NCBI GenBank assembly: GCA_014804265.1
Contig: JAAVAC010000056.1
Span: 1-57,114, forward strand
Source of the DNA: Lachnospiraceae bacterium
GTDB taxonomy: Bacteria > Bacillota > Clostridia > Lachnospirales > Lachnospiraceae
DNA length: 57,114 bases
Direction: 5' to 3'
The position numbers and the translations under genes were made by a program. Shown here piece after piece: positions 1-9,200 of this stretch (within the stretch, counting starts at the first letter, position 1; every line of letters begins with the position of its first letter). The notes beneath the pieces are model-generated. The model did no database searches. It saw only the letters and a program-made list of their open reading frames with translations, and was not told the origin of the DNA.

Positions 1-1413
1 ACGGACACCACAGGGGCGGAGCTGCGCTATACCTACAACAGCCGGAACGCCCTGACCTCCATCAAGGAGAAGATGGAGGAAGGGAAATGGAGGGAGATGC
101 ATTACTTCTACCGGAGCAATGGAAGGCTGGAACGGGTGGCGGAGACGGCGGACAAAGAGGGCTGCGGGAAAGGCTATGCCCAGACCGGCTATGAATACGA
201 TCCGGAGGGGAACGTGACAAGAATCACCACGCCGTCCGGCAATGAGATCCTCAGGGAATATGACGCTGACGGCCTGCTGGTGAAAGAGGAACATAAGGAA
301 AACAGAGGGGATATCGAGAACCGCTTCACCTATGAATATGACAAGGCAGGGAATCTGACCAGAGTAACGGATGTGTTCGGGGTCCCGGTAAGCTATGAGT
401 ATGACGTAAGGAACCGTCTGACCGCCATGACCGGGAAGAACGGCGGTACCACCAGGCTCACCTATGACAGGAACGGCAGGGTGGAAAGGATGGCGCTACC
501 GAAAGAGTACAGCGAAAAAGGAGACGGGGCAAAGGGCTACCGTTACGGTTATGATGCCTTAGACAGGATCATCTCCCTGACGGGACCGGATGGAACCCTG
601 ATATATGAAAGAAGCTATAACCCCTACGGAGAGCTTGAGAAGGAAACGGACAATGCCGGGAGCGGCATCCGTTTCGTGTACGATTACATAGGAAGAAAGA
701 TTCAAGCATCCACCACAGGACAGGTAAAGGAAAGCTATGAATATGACCCGCTGGGCAACCTGACAGCCACCACGGACGGTAACGGGAACCGGACCAGCTT
801 CAGCGTGGATGCATGGGGAAGGATCCAAGAGATCCTGAAGGCTGACAGCAGCAAAGAGACCTATGAATACGACTTTGCCGGCAACATGCTAAAAGCCACA
901 GACGGGGAAGGCCACCAGGTGGAGTATGCCTACAACACGGCAGGAAACCTAAGCAGCAGGACGGATGCATCCGGAAAGACGGAATATTTCCACTATGACA
1001 TAGAAGGCCGCCTGTGCAGGCACAGGGACCGGAACGGGAGCGAGACCACCTATGCCTACAACATGTACCACGACCCGGTGCGAAGGGAGCACAAGGCAAG
1101 CGGCCTGCAGGAAGCCTACGGCTACCGGAAGGACGGGAGCCTCCATGAGAAGAAGGCAAGCGGGAAGACCCTCTTAAGCTTCCAGTACGACTTGAACGGC
1201 AACCGCACCCTCCAGAGGGACATTACAGGGAAGGAGACACGATACACTTACAACGCCCTTGATTTACTGGAGGAAGTAAGGGATAATGGGTTCAGTGCCA
1301 GATACAGCTATCATGGCAACGGCACCATAAAGAGCCTGAGCGTGGGGGATAAGCTGACCACCCACTACGAGCATGACCGTGATAAGAACCTGATTTACTT
1401 CATAAGTAATTGA
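1..1413 (+). pseudogene. RHS/YD-repeat protein, 3' fragment lacking the core and tip
   Basis: The frame is open from base 1, so the 5' end lies outside the window; 470 residues are visible. They are almost entirely YD repeats of the RHS type (YEYDPEGNVTRIT, YEYDKAGNLTRVT, YEYDPLGNLTATT), which in this family form a beta-cage shell around a C-terminal toxin. The protein ends abruptly about residue 465 (HDRDKNLIYFISN) without the conserved RHS core, the DPFGL-type cleavage motif or any tip. From about 1395 the DNA changes from GC-rich repeat sequence to AT-rich sequence, which looks like a recombination breakpoint. Base composition is clearly richer in G and C than the neighbouring genes, suggesting transfer. 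It could be a silent repeat cassette rather than a dead gene. No immunity gene follows it. Confidence 0.75.
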
Positions 1414-1619
1414 TATAGAATAAAATATAAGGAATCCTCTTTCTTGTTTCTTAATAAGATTTTTATTTAATAGCTTATTTTTGCATCAAAAGTAGAAGAA
1501 ATTCCTTATATTATATATTATGAACATTTCTAAAAACTACCCATTAGCAGCAATTATGCGAATCCAGGGGCATGTGGATAAAACTGCGGAAATTCAATGT
1601 AAATTCAATCAAAAATACA
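1414..1619. other. AT-rich gap after the truncated RHS gene
   Basis: About 200 bases with no coding sequence that I can support. It starts at the likely breakpoint after the truncated RHS frame and ends at the promoter of the ABC-F leader. No tRNA or clear terminator is visible. Confidence 0.5.
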
Positions 1620-1649
1620 TTGACAACCCCCTACCACAACATATATAAT
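1620..1649 (+). promoter_or_regulatory. Promoter of the ABC-F gene
   Basis: A consensus -35 box TTGACA (1620-1625) and a consensus -10 box TATAAT (1644-1649) are separated by 18 bases. Transcription would start near 1656, about 260 bases before the ABC-F start codon, leaving a long leader. Confidence 0.75.
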
Positions 1650-1666
1650 ACCCACATATCAACGAG

Positions 1667-1788
1667 AGAGGTGAAAAGATGAGGAAATAATCTACTTTTG
1701 AAAGCATGAAACCCATTGTATACAGCATTTTACTGCTGTCTATTCATGTTGCCAAAAGTGGATTATGTTCTCATAACCTCTCTTTTTT
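1667..1788 (+). terminator. Attenuator hairpin in the ABC-F leader
   Basis: The purine arm AGAGAGGT (about 1665-1672), which is the leader ORF's ribosome binding site, can pair with ACCTCTCT (1776-1783), followed at once by TTTTTT. Inside it a second long pairing joins about 1691-1710 (TCTACTTTTG, CATGAA) with about 1743-1762 (TTCATG, CAAAAGTGGA). Together they make a long stem ending in a T run, that is, an intrinsic terminator about 130 bases before the ABC-F gene. A ribosome on the leader ORF would cover the 5' arm and favour read-through. Confidence 0.65.
1679..1690 (+). CDS. Three-codon leader ORF (Met-Arg-Lys)
   Basis: ATG-AGG-AAA-TAA follows a purine-rich ribosome binding site (GAGAGGTG, 1666-1673) at ordinary spacing. 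The site lies in the 5' arm of a hairpin that ends in a T run. Short leader ORFs of this kind are known from attenuators in front of antibiotic-resistance genes, including ABC-F genes, where a drug-stalled ribosome prevents terminator formation. The role here is inferred from the layout. It is too short to judge by sequence conservation. Confidence 0.5.
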   Translation: MRK

Positions 1789-1918
1789 GTGCAAAAATAT
1801 TAATATCTGAAAATAAAAAAATTAGAGAGACAGAGCATACAATCCGGAATCGTTTGGCAGCAAATGGTTCTTTTTTCTTATAAAAACAGAAAGAACCGAA
1901 TAAGTTAGGAGGATTCGT

Positions 1919-3460
1919 ATGGCTCAAATCAATGTAAATAACTTAACCTTCTATTATGAAGGAAGCTTCGATAATATTTTTGAAAATGTCTCATTTTCCA
2001 TAGATACTGATTGGAAGCTGGGATTTATAGGGAGAAACGGAAAAGGAAAAACCACATTTTTGAACTTATTGCTGGGAAAATATGAATATAAAGGAACCAT
2101 CACCACATCCACAGTATTTGATTATTTTCCCTATCAGTTATCAAAAGCAGATGAGAAAGCATGTGCAGCTGACCTTATGGAACAAGTAAAACCGGGCTGT
2201 GAATCATGGAGAGTTTTTTGTGAGCTTGACAAGCTTAAAATGGATGGAGAGGTATTGTATCGTCCCTTTGAAACCCTTAGCCACGGGGAACGTACCAAAG
2301 TAATGTTAGCAATACTATTTTCCGGCGACAATGATTTTCTGCTGGTAGATGAACCTACCAACCATTTAGACAGGGAATTCAGGGAAATCATAAAAACATA
2401 TCTTGCTCAGAAGAAAGGGTTCATTCTTGTGTCCCATGACAGGGATCTATTGGATGCCTGCATAGACCATGTTTTAGTGCTCAATCGCAATTCTATTGAG
2501 GTCCAAAACGGAAATTTCTCCAGCTGGTGGGAAAATAAAAACAGAAAGGATGCCTTTGCCCAAAAGGAAAATGAAAAACATAAAAAAGAAATTGAATCAT
2601 TAAAGACAGCGGCACTGCGCACACAACAATGGGCAGAGAAAAGTGAACAGTCAAAAATTGGCTTTGACCCCATAAAGGAGCATGACCGGAGCATAGCTGC
2701 AAGGGCATATATCGGGGCAAAGACGAAAAAAATGCAAAGCCGTGTAAAACAAATGGAAAACCGGATCAACAAAGAGATTATGGAAAAAGAAGGGCTTTTG
2801 CAGGATATAGAAAATCCTGTGGATTTAAAAATCTTTCCGTTAAAACACCATAAAAAAGTATTATGTTCCATAATAGAATATGGATTGGGCTATGACACTT
2901 CAAAAGAATATATTTTTGAAGGCCTGACCATGGAAATTCGCCAGGATGAAAGGGTAGTCTTAAGCGGAAAGAACGGGTGCGGAAAATCCAGTCTGATAAA
3001 AGCCCTTCTAAAACATGCGTCTGGTAAAGAGGCTGTCCAAACCAGTCATATGATAGAAAAAGGAAGAATGGAAACGGCATCAGGGCTGATCATATCCTAT
3101 ATAAATCAGGATACCTCTTTTTTAAGCGGAAGCATTTCCAAATTCTGCAAGGGAAGAAATCTGGAAGAAAGTCTGTTTTGCGCAATTCTCAGACAACTGG
3201 ATTTTGAACGGGTACAGTTTGCAAAAAATATCGAAGAGCTTTCGGAAGGACAGAAAAAGAAGATTCTCATCGCAGCAAGCTTATTGACGCCTGCCCATTT
3301 ATACATTTGGGATGAACCGCTAAATTATATTGATATATTTTCAAGAATGCAGATTGAAAAATTGATTCTGGAATACAAGCCTACGATGCTGATTGTTGAA
3401 CATGATGTGAAATTTCGTGAAAGGATAGGGACGAAAGAAGTTGAGGTTAAAAAAATATAG
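1919..3460 (+). CDS. ABC-F ribosome protection protein, Lsa/Vga-like
   Basis: This 513-residue protein has two ATPase domains and no membrane segment, the ABC-F layout. Domain 1 shows Walker A GRNGKGKTT (about 38-46), signature LSHGERTK (about 116) and Walker B LLVDEPTNHLD (about 140). Domain 2 shows Walker A SGKNGCGKSS, signature LSEGQKKK and a diverged Walker B LYIWDEPLNYID. A charged, coiled-coil linker of about 100 residues joins them; in antibiotic-resistance ABC-F proteins the equivalent linker reaches the ribosomal exit site and displaces bound drug. The N-terminus resembles the Lsa family, which gives lincosamide, streptogramin A and pleuromutilin resistance, but the substrate cannot be read from sequence alone. 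It starts at ATG after TTAGGAGGATTCGT. Regulation is probably by the leader attenuator upstream. Confidence 0.85.
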   Translation: MAQINVNNLTFYYEGSFDNIFENVSFSIDTDWKLGFIGRNGKGKTTFLNLLLGKYEYKGTITTSTVFDYFPYQLSKADEKACAADLMEQVKPGCESWRVFCELDKLKMDGEVLYRPFETLSHGERTKVMLAILFSGDNDFLLVDEPTNHLDREFREIIKTYLAQKKGFILVSHDRDLLDACIDHVLVLNRNSIEVQNGNFSSWWENKNRKDAFAQKENEKHKKEIESLKTAALRTQQWAEKSEQSKIGFDPIKEHDRSIAARAYIGAKTKKMQSRVKQMENRINKEIMEKEGLLQDIENPVDLKIFPLKHHKKVLCSIIEYGLGYDTSKEYIFEGLTMEIRQDERVVLSGKNGCGKSSLIKALLKHASGKEAVQTSHMIEKGRMETASGLIISYINQDTSFLSGSISKFCKGRNLEESLFCAILRQLDFERVQFAKNIEELSEGQKKKILIAASLLTPAHLYIWDEPLNYIDIFSRMQIEKLILEYKPTMLIVEHDVKFRERIGTKEVEVKKI

Positions 3461-3467
3461 GGGTTTT

Positions 3468-3716
3468 GGCTGAGCGGACGCAACAGAGGGAGGAGAGCGG
3501 ATTCCATGCATTGTTTTTGATGGCAGGTTTCCTAAACAGCCTGAGGAAGTTGTGGCAGCCGTCCGGGTCGGCATATAGCGCCCTCCATGGCGCAATATGC
3601 CTAAAATTGCCGTCCATGGCAATTTTCCCCTGGGTCATCGAACAGGCTGTTAAGGAAACCTGCCATCAAAAACAATGCATGGAATCCGCTCTCCTCCCTC
3701 CCACGTCCGCCTATCC
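3468..3716. repeat. Long imperfect palindromic element, copy 1
   Basis: Arms at about 3485-3543 and 3643-3700 are nearly perfect inverted copies (shared core AGCGGATTCCATGCATTG, then TTTTTGATGGCAGG). The apex holds two further hairpins: 3571-3582 with 3589-3600, and 3603-3611 with 3618-3626. Their loops, CTCCAT and GTCCAT, share TCCAT. The outer ends are themselves inverted: TTGGCTGAGCGGACG on the left, and TTGGATAGGCGGACG on the other strand at the right. The same ends recur in a second element at 36084-36280. The long frame that runs through it is a by-product of the palindrome and I do not call it a gene. Confidence 0.75.
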
Positions 3717-3780
3717 AACCCCCTTCCTCCCCCAACAAAACAGGCAAAACTGAAAAAAACATAATCTTTCAATAAAATCA

Positions 3781-3809
3781 TATCATTATACAATTATTTA
3801 TGCTATACT
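3781..3809 (+). promoter_or_regulatory. Possible extended -10 promoter for the DUF6472 gene
   Basis: TGCTATACT (3801-3809) is an extended -10 box. The region 17 bases upstream (TATCAT, 3781-3786) is a poor -35 box. Confidence 0.35.
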
Positions 3810-3866
3810 TGTTTCTATCATTTTTGCAGCCATTCACATTTTAGCAATCGCATGGAGGAAAAGAAA

Positions 3867-4049
3867 ATGCCAAACCCCACCAACTGCGAATATTGTAGCA
3901 ATTACATATATGATGAAGAATATGATTACTATACCTGTGAGGTAAATCTGGATGAAGACGAAATGGAAAAATTCATCCGCTGCTCCTTTGACAATTGCCC
4001 TTACTTTCGTATGGATGATGAATACAGGATAGTCCGAAAGCAGATGTAA
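3867..4049 (+). CDS. DUF6472-like small cysteine-rich protein
   Basis: This is a 60-residue acidic protein. It has an N-terminal CEYC pair, YDEEYDYYTC, a run of acidic residues (LDEDEMEKF), then C-S-F-D-N-C-PYF and a DEYRIVRKQ tail. Four or five cysteines in pairs suggest metal binding, but no catalytic motif is visible. The pattern matches a small family I know from Lachnospiraceae as DUF6472; its function is unknown. I chose the ATG at 3867 because ATGGAGGAAAAG just upstream is a good ribosome binding site, in preference to the in-frame ATG at 3852. Confidence 0.7.
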   Translation: MPNPTNCEYCSNYIYDEEYDYYTCEVNLDEDEMEKFIRCSFDNCPYFRMDDEYRIVRKQM

Positions 4050-4111
4050 AGGAGAGTCTATATGGAAATCTTCTTTTCTTTCCCCCAAAAAGATGCTAAA
4101 ATAAAAAACGC

Positions 4112-4159
4112 AAAAAAAAGCACCATCCCCAAGGCTCACAGGTCCTTAAAAATGGTACT
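4112..4159 (-). terminator. Terminator of tRNA-Lys
   Basis: On the reverse strand AGTACCAT and ATGGTGCT form an 8-bp stem with one G-U pair, with a further short stem inside, followed by a run of eight T residues. It lies directly downstream of the tRNA. Confidence 0.6.
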
Positions 4160-4165
4160 TGTAAA

Positions 4166-4238
4166 TGCGCGATCAGGGGCTCGAACCCTGGACACCCTGA
4201 TTAAGAGTCAGGTGCTCTACCAACTGAGCTAATCGCGC
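4166..4238 (-). tRNA. tRNA-Lys (anticodon CTT)
   Basis: On the reverse strand the gene reads GCGCGATTAGCTCAGTTGG at the 5' end, an anticodon arm with loop CTCTTAA (anticodon CTT) and the T arm GGTTCGAGCC, and ends in TCGCGCA. The 7-bp acceptor stem GCGCGAT/ATCGCGC is perfect. The length is 73 with the discriminator base, and no CCA is encoded. Confidence 0.95.
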
Positions 4239-4259
4239 TAACACCGAAATGCAAAAATT

Positions 4260-4288
4260 ATTATAGTATAGGCATTAAAAAAAAGCAA
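4260..4288 (-). promoter_or_regulatory. Promoter of tRNA-Lys
   Basis: On the reverse strand TTGCTT (4288-4283) and TATAAT (4265-4260) are separated by 17 bases, about 20 bases before the tRNA. Confidence 0.65.
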
Positions 4289-4389
4289 GTCTTTTTTTAA
4301 AGAAAATTTAAAAAAATTTAAAAAATTTGTTACATATCAGCTTTAAAAATTCAATTTAAATTATAATAAATAAGAAAATGGAGGTCATC

Positions 4390-5157
4390 ATGATTTTTGA
4401 AACCCATGCCCATTACGACGATGAAGCCTTTGACCAGGACAGAGAAACGCTATTGGAAAGCCTGAAAGAAAACGGAATCGAATACGTAATCAATGTAGGG
4501 GCAAGCCTGCAATCTACAAAGAACACAATCAGACTTATGGAAAAATACCCGTTCATTTACGGAGCGTTGGGAGTTCACCCAAGCGAAACGGAAGAATTGA
4601 ACGAAGAAAATTTCCTCTGGCTAAAAGAACAATATTTTCTGAAAAAAGCAGTAGCGGTAGGGGAAATCGGATTGGATTACTATTGGGACGAGCCTGACAG
4701 GCAGACCCAACAAAAATGGTTCAGAAGGCAGCTGCAGATGGCAAAAGAGGTCAGGCTCCCGGTAGTCATTCATTCCAGAGAAGCGGCAAAGGATACGCTG
4801 GATATTATGAAAGAAGAAAAAGCAGAAGAAACCGGCGGGGAAATTCATTGTTTTTCCTATACAAAGGAAATGGCAAGGGAATTTTTGAACATGGATTTCT
4901 ATTTTGGAATCGGAGGAGTGGTTACCTTTCAAAATGCCAAAAAGTTAAAAGAAGCAGTGGAATACATTCCTTTGGATAAAATATTACTGGAAACCGACAG
5001 CCCCTATCTGGCTCCAGTGCCCTTTCGAGGGAAACGGAATTCCAGTCTGAACATTCCTTATGTGGCAGAAGAAATCGCCCGGATTAAGGGGATTAGTAAA
5101 GAACAGGTAATCGAAGTAACGAATTGCAATGCCCGGAAGCTGTTTTCCATTCCGTAA
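4390..5157 (+). CDS. tatD: TatD family metal-dependent hydrolase (DNase)
   Basis: This is a 255-residue TIM-barrel metalloenzyme of the TatD family, which has metal-dependent 3'-5' exonuclease activity. Visible family motifs are the N-terminal metal site THAHYDD, EIGLDYYWD carrying the bridging glutamate, HSREA, IHCFSYT and the C-terminal ETDSPYLAPVPFRG. The length is normal. I chose the ATG at 4390 because GGAGGTCATC lies directly upstream; the alternative at 4378 would place this site inside the gene. A TATAAT box at 4362-4367 may belong to its promoter, though the -35 region is weak. It is followed after 64 bases by rsmA, a pairing common in Firmicutes. Confidence 0.93.
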   Translation: MIFETHAHYDDEAFDQDRETLLESLKENGIEYVINVGASLQSTKNTIRLMEKYPFIYGALGVHPSETEELNEENFLWLKEQYFLKKAVAVGEIGLDYYWDEPDRQTQQKWFRRQLQMAKEVRLPVVIHSREAAKDTLDIMKEEKAEETGGEIHCFSYTKEMAREFLNMDFYFGIGGVVTFQNAKKLKEAVEYIPLDKILLETDSPYLAPVPFRGKRNSSLNIPYVAEEIARIKGISKEQVIEVTNCNARKLFSIP

Positions 5158-5221
5158 GAAGAAACAGGACAGGCTGCGAATAGATTCAGACAGTTAATGA
5201 GAAAATGAAAAAGGAGACATC

Positions 5222-6079
5222 ATGGCAACACTTGGAAACCCAACAAATACCATTGAGGTTTTGCAAAAATATCATTTTAATTTCCAGAAAAAATACGGAC
5301 AGAATTTTCTGATCGATACCCATATTTTAGAAAAGATCATAAAGGAATCGGGCATTACAGAACATGACCTTGTTTTGGAAATAGGGCCTGGCATTGGCAC
5401 CATGACCCAATATCTGGCTGAAAATGCAAGGGAAGTAGTAGCGGTGGAAATTGATAAAAACCTGATTCCCATTCTAAACGATACCTTGTCTGCATATGAT
5501 AATGTGACAGTTTTAAACGAAGATATCCTGAAGGTGGATATTCCCAAAATCGCAGAGGAAAGAAATCAGGGAAAGCCCATCAAGGTAGTGGCCAATCTGC
5601 CTTACTACATTACCACTCCTATTATCATGGGACTGTTTGAAAGTCATGTGCCTTTAGACAGCATTACTATTATGGTGCAGAAAGAAGTGGCAGACAGGAT
5701 GCAGGTGGGTCCCGGTACAAAGGATTATGGTGCCCTTTCCTTAGCTGTCCAATATTATGCAAAACCGGAAATCGTGGCAAATGTACCGCCGGGCTGTTTT
5801 ATGCCAAGGCCAAAAGTGGGCAGCGCAGTCATTAAATTGTCCCGATATGAAAAGCCTCCTGTTTCCGTAAAGGATGAAAGCTTTCTGTTCGCCCTGATCA
5901 GAGCCTCCTTTAATCAAAGACGGAAGACGCTTGTCAACGGGTTGGCAAACGGAAGCCTGAACATTACAAAAGAACAGATAATAGAGGCGCTTTGCATCAT
6001 GAACCTCTCTTCAACTATCCGCGGAGAAGCGTTGACTCTTGATCAGTTTGCAGAATTAAGTAATATATTATATTCATAA
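5222..6079 (+). CDS. rsmA: 16S rRNA (adenine(1518)-N6/adenine(1519)-N6)-dimethyltransferase
   Basis: RsmA/KsgA dimethylates two adjacent adenines in helix 45 of 16S rRNA late in 30S assembly, using S-adenosylmethionine. The 285-residue length is normal. Motif I of the methyltransferase fold is LEIGPGIGTMTQYLA (about 56-70), the acidic ribose-binding residue follows in VAVEID, and the adenine-binding motif IV is NLPYYITTPII (about 126-136). The C-terminal RNA-binding part contains FNQRRKTLVNGL, typical of the family. The start ATG follows AAAAAGGAGACATC. Transcription probably comes with tatD, and a terminator follows at 6102-6138. Confidence 0.95.
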   Translation: MATLGNPTNTIEVLQKYHFNFQKKYGQNFLIDTHILEKIIKESGITEHDLVLEIGPGIGTMTQYLAENAREVVAVEIDKNLIPILNDTLSAYDNVTVLNEDILKVDIPKIAEERNQGKPIKVVANLPYYITTPIIMGLFESHVPLDSITIMVQKEVADRMQVGPGTKDYGALSLAVQYYAKPEIVANVPPGCFMPRPKVGSAVIKLSRYEKPPVSVKDESFLFALIRASFNQRRKTLVNGLANGSLNITKEQIIEALCIMNLSSTIRGEALTLDQFAELSNILYS

Positions 6080-6101
6080 GTTCACAAAAAATTCAGAAAA
6101 A

Positions 6102-6138
6102 AACGCATGAATAACACACATTTTATGCGTTATTTTTT
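6102..6138 (+). terminator. Terminator after rsmA
   Basis: AACGCAT (6102-6108) and ATGCGTT (6125-6131) form a stem, followed by ATTTTTTT. The T run overlaps the -35 box of the next promoter. Confidence 0.65.
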
Positions 6139-6166
6139 TGACATTACTATACTCCTATGATAAACT
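6138..6166 (+). promoter_or_regulatory. Promoter of the 1445-residue repeat protein
   Basis: TTGACA (6138-6143), 17 bases, then TAAACT (6161-6166). Transcription would start about 50 bases before the TTG start codon. Confidence 0.6.
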
Positions 6167-6222
6167 AAAGGGTATGATAATAGGGAATTTTATGCTAAAT
6201 TTTGACTACGAGGTGAAGGAAC

Positions 6223-9200
6223 TTGGATAAGTATGAATATCGTATTCGGGCAGAGGAAATCAATGCCCTGATTGATAAAAAGAAATTTGTAGAAGCGGTA
6301 AAAATTGCGGATACTATTGATTGGCGCAGAGTCAAAAGTGTCATGATGCTTTGTAAGATCAGTGAGCTTTATAAAATCAACCGCCGTTATGAGGATAGCA
6401 AGGAAATCTTGCTGCTGGCATACGACAGAAATCCCGGTTCCAGAAAAATAGTATATTCTTTATGTGAATTATCCATTAAACTGGAAGAAACCGTTCAGGC
6501 TGTGGAATACTATAAAGAGTTCGTGCAGATTGCTCCCAGGGATACAGGAAAATTCATTTTACAGTACCGCTTATATGAGGCACAGGACGTAAGCCTGGAA
6601 GAACGGATTGCCGTACTGGAAGAATACAAAAAAAGGGACTATAGGGAAAAATGGGCATATGAGCTTGCCTATTTATACCATAGAATCGGACTGGCAACCA
6701 GATGCGTGGAAGAATGTGACGAGTTAATCTTATGGTTTGGCGAAGGAAAATATGTCATTAAGGCAATGGAGTTAAAAATGCTGCACTGTCCGCTGACTGC
6801 CAGCCAGCAGGAAAAATATGACAGACGGTTTCAGACAGAAGAACCTGTTACGGAAGAACATGAGGAATCAGAAAAGGAGCAGGATACGGACGAAAGCGCC
6901 CTTCCCATTGAAATCAAGGCGGTGGAGCCATCCAATGCCCCAACGGCCAAGATTCCTTCAAAGAATATAGAGGAAACTTTAGAGGAAGAGACAGCAGAAG
7001 AGCCGGAGGCGGAGGAAAAAGAAGAGGATGTCCAAAGCCTTCCGGAAGATGCGGAAGCTGTCAATGAAGAAACAACGGAAGAAGCAGAAGAAGAAATTCC
7101 GGTAACCCAGCCGGATGATGATTTGGATATTAAAGTAAAGACGATAGATGTTGACAACGAATACAGCACCATCAATCTTCAGCAGGAGTTAGCAAAGAGC
7201 CTTGCAAAGTTTATGGCAGAAGAAGACATGGTTGCCAGTGATGCGACTATGGCGATGCCTTTTGCTACATTAGCAGAGGCAGCTACCAGTGATACCATTA
7301 TGGGCGCTATTACGGATGATTCCATTAAAAATGCCATTATCGCACCGTTGTTACAGGATACAGCAGAATTGACACCTATTACAGAAGAAGACCTGTTAGC
7401 ATCCATGGAAGAGAATAAAGAAAGCCAGCCCCAGGAGGAAACGGAAGAAAAGCTTTCCATGGAGGATATCTTAACGGCTCCAACAATTCAGATTCCAGAA
7501 CCGGTACAGAAGATTTCCACCCAAATATCCGAGGAAGAAAAACCAGATGAAATAACAGAACAATTTGTCAAAGCCTTGGAAGAAGAATCGATGACAATGG
7601 CGCCTGCAGGACGGAAAGAACCGGAAGAAGAACCAGTTCAGAATATTCCGACAGAGCCAATGCAGCCAGTAGAAGAGCCAGTTCGGAGCATTCCAGCAGA
7701 GACGGCACAACCAGTGGAAGAGCCAGTACAGAAGACTCCGGCAGAGTCAGTACAACTAGTAGAAGAGCCAATTCAGAAGACTCCGGCAGAAGCAATACAG
7801 CCAGTGGAAGAACCGGTTCAGAATGTTCCGGTAGAGCCAGTGCAGTCAGTGGAAGAGCCGGTTCAGAATGTTCCGATAGAGCCAATACAGCCAGTGGAAG
7901 AACCAGTTCAGAATATTTCGGAAGAAGTAATACAGCCAGTGGAAGAGCCAATTCAGAAGGCTCCGGCAGAGTCAGTACAACCAGTGGAAGAGCCAATTCA
8001 GAAGGTTCCGGCAGAGCCAGTACAGCCAGTGGAAGAACCAGTTCAGAATATTCCGGCAGAGCCAATACAGTCAGCCCAAGAACCGGTTCAGAATATTCCG
8101 GCAGAGCCAGTACAACTAGTAGAAGAGCCAATTCAGAAGGTTCCGGCAGAGCCAGTACAGCCAGTGGAAGAACCAGTTCAGAAGACTCCGGCAGAGCCAG
8201 TACAGCCAGTGGAAGAGCCAATTCAGAAGACTTCAACAGAGTCAGTACAGCCAGTGGAAGAACCAGTTCAGAATATTTCGGCAGAGCCAATACAGCCAGC
8301 CCAAGAACCGGTTCAGAATATTCCGGCAGAGCCAATACAGCCAGCCCAAGAGCCAGTTCAAAATATTCTGGCAGAAGCAATACAGCCAGTGGAAGAGCTA
8401 GTTCAGAATATTCCGGCAGAAGCAATACAGCCAGCCCAAGAACCAGTTCAGAATATTCCGATAGAGCCAGTACAACCAGTGGAAGAGCCGGTTCAGAATA
8501 TTCCAGAAGAGGCAATACAGCCAGTGGAAGAACCAGTTCAGAATATTCCGATAGAGCCAGTACAGCCAGTGGAAGAGCCAGTTCAGAATATTCCAGCAGA
8601 GCCAGTACAGCCAGTGGAAGAACCAGTTCAGAATATTCCGATAGAGCCAATACAGCCAATCGAAGAACCGATGCAGACAGCGCCTCCAGCAGCAGAATCC
8701 CGGGTAGAGTATTCAGAACCGGAAGAAAAGCCGGATGACGGACAGATTACCGGACAGCTTAGCTTGGAAGATATCATGGCGGAATGGGAAGAAACCAAGA
8801 GGGCAAATGAAGAGCGCCGTATGCAGGAAATGCGGGAAAGAGTCATTCAGCAGACAGGGCCTATGTTCAGTAATTTTGATGCTATGGCAAGAGCAAGTGT
8901 CCAGGCTGACTTAGACCTGATCAGCCCGGCAGAAGATGTGTTCAATCATGATCATCTGGAGGAAGAGCTGAAACAAAAAGAAACGAAGAAGGCTTCAGCA
9001 GAGCCTGCTGAGGAAGAGATAGAAGAAATAGAAGAAAAGGCTTCCGAGAAAGCAGAAGCAAGATCTTCAGTTACCTTTGATACAGCAGAGATTTTTGGCT
9101 TGGAAGAAAAGCTTTTAGATGCATTGAACAATCCGGAAATAAAGGAACAGTCTGCACCCATTGAGCCTATTACCATCGACAGTTCTTTCTTTGAGGATGC

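Noticed and set aside
3466-3753. Forward 95-residue frame across the palindrome
   Set aside because: It is produced by the inverted repeat itself; there is no ribosome binding site and the composition does not look coding.
7568-8659. Long reverse frame of 363 residues opposite the repeat protein
   Set aside because: It mirrors the 45-bp repeat, which lacks stops on both strands; there is no start signal and the sequence is low-complexity leucine/proline.
7620-8670. CRISPR array
   Set aside because: The units are contiguous 45-bp in-frame repeats without unique spacers, and no cas gene is present.
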